55,432 nucleotides of DNA, from contig JAKEIC010000063.1 in assembly GCA_022614695.1 (NCBI GenBank), forward strand, positions 1 through 55,432, given 5' to 3'. The stretch is from Planctomycetales bacterium (GTDB taxonomy: Bacteria; Planctomycetota; JAKEIC01). The position numbers were made by a program, and so were the translations under genes. Shown one piece after another: positions 48,655-55,432 of the stretch. Below the pieces are notes generated by a model. That model was given only the letters and a program-made list of their open reading frames with translations. It made no database searches and had not been told where the DNA came from. How positions within the stretch are numbered: the stretch's first letter is position 1; the number at the start of each line of letters is the position of its first letter.

Positions 48655-51393
48655 ATGCGAATCACAGCGACCCGCCGGACCCCCCGGATCGTCGTCCCCG
48701 TCGCGCTCTTCGTGGCCGCGGCGCTCGCCGCCGGCTGCGAGGGCGGCGCCGAGACGGCCGCCGGTCCCGAGCCCGAGGTGAGGGGCGGTCCCCCGCCCGA
48801 GCAGGCCCCGGCCCACGCGCCCGTCCCCGAGGGCGCGGCCGAGCTGCGTCTCGGCGGCGAGCGCCAGGGCGAGGCGAAGCCGCCGTTCGCGCCGGGCGCC
48901 CCCGGCCAGGCGGGCGACGGCAGGAACTGGGAGCTGATGGAGCGGGAGCGGACGATCAAGCAGCAGCAGGACGCCTGGGTCGCCAAGAGCCTCGTCGAGC
49001 AGGGCCGGCGCCAGATGCAGGAGAACCAGGTCCTCCAGGCCTGGAGGAACTTCCGCGCCGCGGCCGAGCTGGACCCCGGGAACGAGGAGGCCGCGCGGCT
49101 CCGCGCCGAGGCCGGGGCGATCCTCGGCTTCTCGCGGGACAAGGTGGACGACACGGTCGGGAAGGTGATCGAGGACCATCGGGTGAAGGTGGACCAGGCG
49201 CGCGCCGAGGTCTTCCACCTGATGAACGAGGGCAAGGTCCTCTACCAGAAGGGCGACTACGCCGAGGCCATCCGCCGCTTCGAGGGAGTCCTCGAGATCG
49301 TCCGGTGGATGCCCTACCCGGTGGACCTCACCGGCTACCAGCAGCAGGCGAAGCTCTACATCCAGAGCTCGAAGGACAAGCTGCGCCGCCAGGAGGAGCG
49401 CACGGCGAAGCAGCGCGAGCGCATCGCCCGGAAACTCGCCGAGATCGAGGAGCGCCGCCGCCAGGACCAGCTCACGGAGCGGATCCGGAACCTCTTCGTG
49501 AAGTCCAACCTCGAGTTCGAGAAGGAGAACTACGCCGAGGTCGAGGCGCTCGCCGGCCAGATCCTCGCGCTCGACCCCGACAACCTCGCGGCCTGGCGGC
49601 TCCAGAACGTGGCCCAGGACCTCCGCCACCAGGCCCAGGACGTGGCGACGCTCGGGAACTACCGCGAGCAGTGGCGGAAGACGTTCGAGGAGATTGACCT
49701 GGCGACGGTCCCGCAGGTGGACGTGGTGCGGTTCCTCTCCCCCGAGGCCTGGAGCGAGGTGCGGCGGCGCGCCGAGAGGGTGGCGGGCGGCTCGGGGCCC
49801 GTCGTCCAGAAGTCCATCGAGGAGCAGAGGATCGAGGCCCAGCTCGACGGCGTGGCGGTCTCCCCCGACTTCACCGACGCCCCGCTCAAGGCGGTCGTCC
49901 AGTTCTTCCGCGACGTCTCGGGCGTGAACATCATCATCTCGCCGAAGGTCTTCGCCGAGACGCCCGAGGAGCAGCTCCGGGTGAACCTCACCGTCCAGGA
50001 CGTCTCGATGCGCGACGCGCTCAACCTGATCCTCGGCATGAACAAGCTCGCCCACCGGGTGAAGGACGGCGTCCTCGTGATCACGACCCAGGCCGAGGCC
50101 CAGGAGAGCCCGATGCTCCGGGTGTTCGACATCCGAGACCTGCTCGCGGTGCCGAAGGACTTCCCGGGGACGACGATCCGGCTCGAAGCGACCGACTCGG
50201 GTGCCGCGGGCGCGATCCCGGGGCTCGGCGGCGGGGGCGACGAGAAGCCGGCGATCACCGCCGACGACCTCGTGAACCTGATCAAGGGGACGATCGCGCA
50301 GGAGACCTGGGACACGCCCCCGAACTCGATCGAGCCGAAGGGCGGGAAGCTGATCGTGAAGAACCAGCCCAAGGTGATCGCCGAGGTGGAGAAGCTCATG
50401 AGCAGCCTCCGCGCCTCCCACGGGATGCTCGTCACGATCGAGACCCGCTTCATCACGGTCGAGGACAACTTCCTCGAGGACGTGGGCATCGACCTCCGCG
50501 GGCTCGGCAACCAGCTCCCGATCGGGTCGCCGTCAAACCCCGGCCGCGGCGGCCTCTTCCTCGGGAGCCCCGGCGAGCCCCTCGACGACGTCGCCTTCGG
50601 CTCGCCCGCCGCGCCCACGGGGGCCGGCACGAGCCAGACCTCGGGCATCTTCTACAACGACAACTCGGACGGCGACATGCGGGCGCGGGTCGAGAACCTC
50701 TTCGACGTGGCGCTCGGCGACCCGGCCGTCATGACGAACTCGGGCGGCCTCTCGATCCAGGGGGTCTACCTGGACGACACCCAGGTCGAGGCGATCCTCC
50801 GGGCCGTGCGGAAGACCGAGCGCGTGAACCTCGTCACCGCCCCGAAGCTCACCTGCTACAACACGCAGCGCGCCAACGTCCACATGCTGAACCAACTCGC
50901 CTACATCCGCGACTTCGACGTCGAGGTCGCGCAGGCGGCCACGATCGGCGACCCGATCGTGGGGCGCATCGAGGAGGGGGTCGTCCTCGACGTGAAGCCG
51001 ATCGTCTCCTCGGACCGGCGCTACGTGACGCTCGAGCTCCGGCCGACGGTGGCCGAGCTGGTGCGGCCGATCCCGACCTTCTCGACCCTGCTCGGGGTCG
51101 CCAACTCCACCCCGGTCTTCATCCACACGCCGGAGCTCCGGATCAAGCGGGCGCAGACGACGGTGACCGTCCCCGACCGGGGCACGGTGCTCATCGGCGG
51201 CATGAAGGTCACCCGCGAGGAGGACGTCAAGTCGGGCGTCCCCTTCTTCGAGAACATCCCGATCCTCTCGTTCATCTTCGGCCGCAAGGGCCGCGGCCAC
51301 AACCGCAAGACCCTCCTCATCCTCGTCCGGGCCGAGGTGACCCTCCTCGAGGAAGAGGAGGCCGACCAGACCCAGCGTGGAGGCATGAAGTAG
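48655..51393 (+). CDS. pilQ: PilQ-like secretin lipoprotein with TPR-like N-terminus
   Basis: 912 residues. ATG at 48655 (GGAG five bases upstream) is preferred over the in-frame ATG at 48643. Lipoprotein signal with LAAGC (Cys about 25). Residues about 90-350 are helical/TPR-like with charged coiled coil. At about 395-490 is a secretin N-domain (VSPDFTDAPLKAVVQFFRDVSGVNIIISPKV, DVSMRDALNLILGMNKL). The secretin barrel occupies about 700-905 with VNLVTAPKLTCYN, GVVLDVKPIVSSDRRYVTLELRPTV, and the signature VPDRGTVLIGGMKVTREEDVKSGVPFFENIPILSFIFG. It forms the outer-membrane pore for pilus fibres or secreted proteins. The next gene begins directly after its stop. Confidence 0.92.
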   Translation: MRITATRRTPRIVVPVALFVAAALAAGCEGGAETAAGPEPEVRGGPPPEQAPAHAPVPEGAAELRLGGERQGEAKPPFAPGAPGQAGDGRNWELMERERTIKQQQDAWVAKSLVEQGRRQMQENQVLQAWRNFRAAAELDPGNEEAARLRAEAGAILGFSRDKVDDTVGKVIEDHRVKVDQARAEVFHLMNEGKVLYQKGDYAEAIRRFEGVLEIVRWMPYPVDLTGYQQQAKLYIQSSKDKLRRQEERTAKQRERIARKLAEIEERRRQDQLTERIRNLFVKSNLEFEKENYAEVEALAGQILALDPDNLAAWRLQNVAQDLRHQAQDVATLGNYREQWRKTFEEIDLATVPQVDVVRFLSPEAWSEVRRRAERVAGGSGPVVQKSIEEQRIEAQLDGVAVSPDFTDAPLKAVVQFFRDVSGVNIIISPKVFAETPEEQLRVNLTVQDVSMRDALNLILGMNKLAHRVKDGVLVITTQAEAQESPMLRVFDIRDLLAVPKDFPGTTIRLEATDSGAAGAIPGLGGGGDEKPAITADDLVNLIKGTIAQETWDTPPNSIEPKGGKLIVKNQPKVIAEVEKLMSSLRASHGMLVTIETRFITVEDNFLEDVGIDLRGLGNQLPIGSPSNPGRGGLFLGSPGEPLDDVAFGSPAAPTGAGTSQTSGIFYNDNSDGDMRARVENLFDVALGDPAVMTNSGGLSIQGVYLDDTQVEAILRAVRKTERVNLVTAPKLTCYNTQRANVHMLNQLAYIRDFDVEVAQAATIGDPIVGRIEEGVVLDVKPIVSSDRRYVTLELRPTVAELVRPIPTFSTLLGVANSTPVFIHTPELRIKRAQTTVTVPDRGTVLIGGMKVTREEDVKSGVPFFENIPILSFIFGRKGRGHNRKTLLILVRAEVTLLEEEEADQTQRGGMK

Positions 51394-54234
51394 ATGAAGA
51401 CGAGATCCCTCGCGATCCCCTTCCTCTACGGGGCGGCGGCGCTTGCGGCCCTCGCGGGCGTCGGGGCCCTCGCGCCGCGCGCCCTCGCCGACGTGGACGA
51501 CATCAAGTTCGGCGACGCCCTCGCGCGCCGCAAGTTCTACGCGCTCGCGGGACACGTCTTCAAGCGGGTGCTCGCCGACCCGAAGTCCACCCCCGGGCAG
51601 AAGGCGAACGCGGAGCTGGGCCTCGTGGCGATCTTCACGGCGAAGGCCCGGGCCGAGCGGGACCCCGACAAGCAGAAGGCCCTCTTCGACGAGGCGCTGA
51701 AGAAGTTCGACGAGATCCTCCAGAAGCCGGGGGCCACGCCGACCGTCCAGGCGAAGTTCCAGTACGCGGCCCTCCTGACGGACAAGGGCGACTCGCTCGT
51801 GGACGCCATGGAGCGCGCCGACACGACCGAGCAGCAGGACTCGCTCAAGGCCGAGGCCCGGAAGGTCTTCGGCCAGGTGGCCGACCTCTTCGGGGAGTTC
51901 GTCAAGGACGCGCTCCCCAAGTTCCAGAGCGCGAAGGACCTGGAGACGGGGAGAATGGACCGGACCAAGTGCCCGGAGGACATGGAGAACGACCTCATCC
52001 AGGCCTGGCTCTCGCAGGCCGAGGCGCTCTACAAGCGCGGGATGATCTCCGACCCCCAGGCGCGCGACAAGGACCTCCGCCAGGCCCTCGAGGTGAGCGG
52101 GGAGTTCGGCTGGGAGTTCGAGGACAAGATCCCGGGCCTCTGGGGGGCGATCCTCCAGGGGCAGATCCACTCCGGCCTCGGGAAGTTCCAGGACGCGGCC
52201 GCGCGGCTCAAGGGTGTATGGGAGTTCAAGCTCGACCCGGAGGACATGCCGAAGATCGAGAACCCGCGCTTCGTGGCCTGCTGGCGGCTCACCGAGGTCC
52301 ACGTCAAGGCGGGCGAGCACCAGAAGGCGCTGGAGGCCGTTGCGAGGCTCGAGAAGGAGTTCCCGAGCTACCTCGACAAGGACGCGGGCCAGGACGCCGC
52401 CCTCGCCAGGGGCGACGCCTACGCCGGGATGCAGGACTTCAATTCCGCGATCGGCGAGGCGCTGAAGGTCGTGGGGGCGCGCTACCCGATGCGGTACGCG
52501 AAGGCGCTCAAGAAGCTCGCCGGCTGGTCCTCGATGGACCCCTCGGCCGGGGCGAAGATCAAGGTGCTCCAGGGCCGCGGGTTCCGCCAACAGGCCTTCG
52601 ACCGTCCCGAGCGCTACCTGGACGCGATCGCGTCGTTCCAGGAGGCGGCCGCGGCCATCCAGACCCCCGAGGAGCTGAAGGAGTGGGGAGTCCTGGTCTG
52701 GAAGGAGATCGGGGAGTGTTTCTTCGCGCTTGACCGCTACACGGAGGCGGGGCTCGCCTACCAGCGCGGCGCGAGCGTGAACCGGGACGACCCGCAGGCG
52801 GCCGAGTGCGCCTACTGGGCGTTCCGCTCCTTCCAGGAGAGGTTCAAGGTCTCGAAGGACGCCTTCGACAAGCAGCACTACCGGGACGCGCGGCAGAGGC
52901 TCATGAACGACTTCCCGAAGTCGCCGCAGGTGGGCGACCTGCCCTTCTTCGAGGCGAAGGACCTCGAGGACGACGGGAAGTACCTCGAGGCCGCCAAGGC
53001 CTACGAGCTGGTGAAGCCCGACTCGCGCCTCTACGAGGTGGGCCTCGTGAAGACCGGCTCCTGCTACTACCGCGAGTACCTGCGGCTCGCCGACGAGGCC
53101 AAGGCGAAGGGCGGGGGGGCCCCGCCGACCGAATACCTCGACAAGAGCGAGAAGTACCTGAAGGAGTTCCTCCAGAAGACCCAGGGCGAGATGCCGAAGG
53201 AGACGGAGCCCGAGAAGGTGACGCAGCGCAAGGTGGCCCGCGGGCTCGCGACGTTCTTCCTCGGGCGCGTGGCCGAGGCGCGGCAGGCCTGGGCCAAGGT
53301 CCTCGAGATCCTCGCCGGGTTCGCCGAGTCGCAGAAGGCGATCGGCCAGCTCACTATCGGTGCCGACGGCCTCTACATGGAGCTCTCCGCGCTGGTCGAG
53401 CTGAAGCGCCCCCCCGAGGCGGACGCGAAGTTCCAGGAGCTGAAGGCTTACCTCCCGACGTACCGCTTCCTCGGCGTGGCGGGGCAGAAGGTGGGGAAGC
53501 TCTTCGATACCGAGGCCGACCGGCTCGAGAAGGACGGCAAGACCGACGAGGCGATCGCGAAGCGGCGCCACGCCGCCTGGCTCCTCTACCAGTGGCTCAT
53601 GGACGATGGGAAGGCCCAGAACAAGGACAACCTCCTCGGAGTCGCGGCGCGCGTGAAGGAGGTGGCCGACACGATCCGGAAGGCCGGCGAGAAGGGCGAC
53701 CTCTCGTCCACCGACCTCGAGGACGAGGGGCGCTTCTTCCAGGCGGCGGGGCAGCTCTACACGCTGCTTCGGACGAAGGCCGCCAAGCTCGCCCTCGACG
53801 GCGCGACCCAGGAGCGCATAGACCGCGAGCTGGGGGAGAGCCTCTACGCACGGGCGCAGCTCCTGGACCATGTGGGGGACCGGGACGCCTCCACAGCGGA
53901 GTGGCAGGCGGCCCTCAATCTGCTCCAGGCCATGCACCGGAAATTCCCGAAGACCATCGCCGTGATCCGCCGCCTCGCCGACGCGTACATGCGGCTCGAC
54001 AAGCCCGAGGATGCCCTCAAGCTCTGGATGGACCTCGTCAAGGCCTACAAGGAGGGGACGTCCGACTGGTTCGAGGCGAAGTACTACCAGTTCGAGGCGC
54101 TCCTCCGGATGGGGAAGCAAAAGGAGGTCCAGGGACTGCTCGAGAACATCCGGCTCCTCTACCCGGCCCTCGGCGGCGGCGAGACCGCGCAGAAGTTCAA
54201 GGAGCTCCGCAAGAAGGCGGGGCTGAAGGACTGA
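51394..54234 (+). CDS. Large secreted TPR protein
   Basis: 946 residues, ATG immediately after the pilQ stop. Signal peptide about 1-33 (ends PRALA). The rest is almost entirely TPR-like helical repeats: FYALAGHVFKRVLADPKS, LFDEALKKFDEILQKPG, DPQARDKDLRQALEVSGEFG, RYTEAGLAYQRGASVNRDDP, GKYLEAAKAYELV, TIAVIRRLADAYMRLDKPEDALKLWMDLVKAYKEG. It is probably a periplasmic scaffold for the secretin system, by operon position; PilF/PilW-type pilotins are also TPR proteins but much shorter. Confidence 0.85.
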   Translation: MKTRSLAIPFLYGAAALAALAGVGALAPRALADVDDIKFGDALARRKFYALAGHVFKRVLADPKSTPGQKANAELGLVAIFTAKARAERDPDKQKALFDEALKKFDEILQKPGATPTVQAKFQYAALLTDKGDSLVDAMERADTTEQQDSLKAEARKVFGQVADLFGEFVKDALPKFQSAKDLETGRMDRTKCPEDMENDLIQAWLSQAEALYKRGMISDPQARDKDLRQALEVSGEFGWEFEDKIPGLWGAILQGQIHSGLGKFQDAAARLKGVWEFKLDPEDMPKIENPRFVACWRLTEVHVKAGEHQKALEAVARLEKEFPSYLDKDAGQDAALARGDAYAGMQDFNSAIGEALKVVGARYPMRYAKALKKLAGWSSMDPSAGAKIKVLQGRGFRQQAFDRPERYLDAIASFQEAAAAIQTPEELKEWGVLVWKEIGECFFALDRYTEAGLAYQRGASVNRDDPQAAECAYWAFRSFQERFKVSKDAFDKQHYRDARQRLMNDFPKSPQVGDLPFFEAKDLEDDGKYLEAAKAYELVKPDSRLYEVGLVKTGSCYYREYLRLADEAKAKGGGAPPTEYLDKSEKYLKEFLQKTQGEMPKETEPEKVTQRKVARGLATFFLGRVAEARQAWAKVLEILAGFAESQKAIGQLTIGADGLYMELSALVELKRPPEADAKFQELKAYLPTYRFLGVAGQKVGKLFDTEADRLEKDGKTDEAIAKRRHAAWLLYQWLMDDGKAQNKDNLLGVAARVKEVADTIRKAGEKGDLSSTDLEDEGRFFQAAGQLYTLLRTKAAKLALDGATQERIDRELGESLYARAQLLDHVGDRDASTAEWQAALNLLQAMHRKFPKTIAVIRRLADAYMRLDKPEDALKLWMDLVKAYKEGTSDWFEAKYYQFEALLRMGKQKEVQGLLENIRLLYPALGGGETAQKFKELRKKAGLKD

Positions 54235-54236
54235 GC

Positions 54237-55370
54237 ATGAAACCTCCCCTGAGGGCGTTACGGGCACTGCTCGCGGGACTCGCGCTCGGTCTCGGGGTCG
54301 CGGTCCCCGCCTCCGCCGACGCGGTCATCTTCCGCGGCGGGCAGAAGCCCCGCCAGAACGTGACCGTGACGAAGGAGACCTGCCAGACGGTCGTCTTCAA
54401 GTCCGGAGGCGCCGACGCCCCCGAGGCCCCCCCGGTGAAGGCCGAGGAGGTCGTGAACGTCGTCTACGCCGACGCGCCCGACGAGTTCAAGGTGGCGGAG
54501 ACGTTCCGCTCGGGGAAGCGCTGGGCCGAGGCGGCCGCCGCCTATGAGAAGGCCCTCGGGAAGAAGGGCGTCCGCGACTGGCTTCCGGTCTACGCGAAGT
54601 TCTACCTCGGGGAGTGCTGCCGGATCATGGGCGAGGGGGACCCGGCCTCCCTCGACAAGGCGATCGGGGCCTACCGGGAGGTGCTGCAGCTCAAGCCCGA
54701 CTCTCGCTTTTTGCCGGAGGCCCGGTATTATCTGGCCGCCTGCCTCCGGGAGAAGCGGGACTTCTCCGGGGCCGACGCGGAGCTGCGGACGCTCGACGGC
54801 GAGGTGAGCAAGTACGGTCTGCCGAAAGTGTGGGGCGTGAAGACCCAGATGGCCGCCGCGGAGAGCCTCGAGAAGCAGGGGAAGTGGAACGAGGCGGAGG
54901 CCAAGTGGGGGGCCCTGGCGCGGTCGGCGGGGGCCGAGTTCTCCGCCGAGGCGAACGTGGCCCAGATGCGCCAGGGGCTCTGCATGGTGGAGCAGCAGAA
55001 GTACGACGCGGCCCGGAGCCACTTCGAGGGCCTCGTCCGCCAGTCGAAGGACACCGAGTGGGACGTGCGGGCCGGCGCGCACCTGGGGCTCGGCAAGTGC
55101 TGGTTCCAGCAGAAGGACTTCAAGAAGGCCCGGTTCGCGCTGCTCCAGGTAGACGCCCTCTACGGCATGGCCGACGTGCATGCCGAGGCGCTCTTCTGGG
55201 CGGGCCGCGCCAACATGCAGCTCGAGGAGACGGAGCCCCAGGCGCGGCAGGCGGCCAGGCTCCTCTTCACCGCCGTGCTGGTGAGGCACCCCTCCTCGAC
55301 GTGGTCGAAGAAGGCTCAGAAGGAGTTGGAAGGGCTGGGGGGGCCCCTGTGGGGGGTCAGGCCGAAGTAG
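54237..55370 (+). CDS. Secreted TPR protein
   Basis: 377 residues, ATG two bases after the preceding stop. Signal peptide about 1-27 (ends VPASA). The mature start, DAVIFRGGQKPRQNVTV, resembles the short beta segment of the protein at 15659. TPR units run from about 80 to 370, for example RWAEAAAAYEKALGKKG, LDKAIGAYREVLQLKPDSRFLPEARYYLAACLREKRDFSGADAELRTL and QKYDAARSHFEGLVRQ. The organisation resembles YbgF/CpoB-like tol-pal-associated TPR proteins, but that is only a guess. Confidence 0.82.
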   Translation: MKPPLRALRALLAGLALGLGVAVPASADAVIFRGGQKPRQNVTVTKETCQTVVFKSGGADAPEAPPVKAEEVVNVVYADAPDEFKVAETFRSGKRWAEAAAAYEKALGKKGVRDWLPVYAKFYLGECCRIMGEGDPASLDKAIGAYREVLQLKPDSRFLPEARYYLAACLREKRDFSGADAELRTLDGEVSKYGLPKVWGVKTQMAAAESLEKQGKWNEAEAKWGALARSAGAEFSAEANVAQMRQGLCMVEQQKYDAARSHFEGLVRQSKDTEWDVRAGAHLGLGKCWFQQKDFKKARFALLQVDALYGMADVHAEALFWAGRANMQLEETEPQARQAARLLFTAVLVRHPSSTWSKKAQKELEGLGGPLWGVRPK

Positions 55371-55390
55371 GGGCGAGAGAGGCGCGATTG

Positions 55391-55408
55391 GGGCCCCTGC
55401 GGGGGCCC
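55391..55408. repeat. GC hairpin before the next gene
   Basis: GGGCCCC and GGGGCCC form a 7-bp stem around TGCG. A similar GGGGGGCCCCTGTGGGGGG run lies in the end of the previous gene (about 55338-55356). There is no T-tract, so termination is uncertain. Confidence 0.35.
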
Positions 55409-55419
55409 GGGAGGACACC

Positions 55420-55432
55420 GTGAAGGACCGTA
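55420..55432 (+). CDS. Probable start of the next gene, cut by window edge
   Basis: GTG AAG GAC CGT preceded by GGGAGG six bases upstream. Only four codons are visible, so the product cannot be named. It would continue the pilus/TPR operon. Confidence 0.35.

Noticed and set aside
50533..54267. A minus-strand frame of about 1240 codons opposite pilQ and the TPR gene
   Set aside because: Leu/Val/Arg/Glu-rich shadow of TPR coding sequence; no ribosome-binding site or motif.
55338..55408. Rho-independent terminator after the last TPR gene
   Set aside because: GC hairpins are present but no T-tract follows and a new gene appears to start 12 bases later.

Overview
This is a very GC-rich, gene-dense bacterial chromosomal window with about 46 protein-coding features. 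I see no tRNA, rRNA, CRISPR array, insertion sequence or phage gene. The best lineage guess is the PVC superphylum, most likely Planctomycetota. The evidence is a small protein matching a family restricted to Verrucomicrobia and Planctomycetes (20312-20737), secreted prenyltransferase/squalene-oxidase-type toroid proteins, an Akkermansia/planctomycete-like pilM...pilQ order, and many secreted TPR proteins. About half the genes start with GTG or TTG, and many neighbours are coupled by ATGA, GTGA or TAGTG overlaps.

Layout. 1-1427 (-): a partial unknown gene with a good sigma-70-type promoter and a candidate operator. 1592-9679: a stand-alone MTHFR-like protein, a membrane-anchored archaemetzincin, a lipoprotein made of four ExbD-like domains, a homocysteine methyltransferase-MTHFR fusion, and two secreted proteins. 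9685-12093: the 5-oxoprolinase operon pxpB-pxpA-pxpC. 12095-18920: TPR proteins, rarA, an inositol monophosphatase-like enzyme, a toroid protein, a NYN-domain RNase and a VanZ-like protein. 18936-22367 (-): an AI-2E/PerM permease carrying an EF-hand insert, the PVC-restricted protein, holB and tmk. 22437-24954 (+): mlaE and an MCE protein with a repeat stalk and a beta-rich C-terminus. 24962-26814: small hypotheticals and a truncated antiporter remnant. 26817-33428 (-): nuoJKLMN, the membrane arm of complex I, without nuoA-I. 33517-40906 (-): a DUF72 protein, a giant TMTC-like membrane TPR protein and a TPR protein carrying only the second half of a Ser/Thr kinase domain. 40985-44372 (+): mtaB, nrnA and a family-4 uracil-DNA glycosylase. 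44506-55370 (+): a pilus/secretin operon (PilM fused to a PilN-like part, a PilO/Amuc_1100-like protein, a FnIII protein, the PilQ secretin and two large TPR proteins).

The most distinctive feature is a set of small dispersed repeats lying in frame inside or at the ends of ordinary genes. There are two palindromic families (core CCCTTCGACAGGCTCAGGG, and a GGGCGGAGCCC type) and several 6-7-bp tandem arrays (CCGTGAA, GAGCAC, GTCCCTS, GGGAGC). They add peptides to an IMPase-like enzyme, the zinc module of HolB, a NuoL loop, NrnA, VanZ and the glycosylase. One array supplies both the stop codon of pxpA and the start codon of pxpC. Other unusual architectures are the four-ExbD lipoprotein, the EF-hand loop in an AI-2E permease, and a kinase fragment fused to TPRs.
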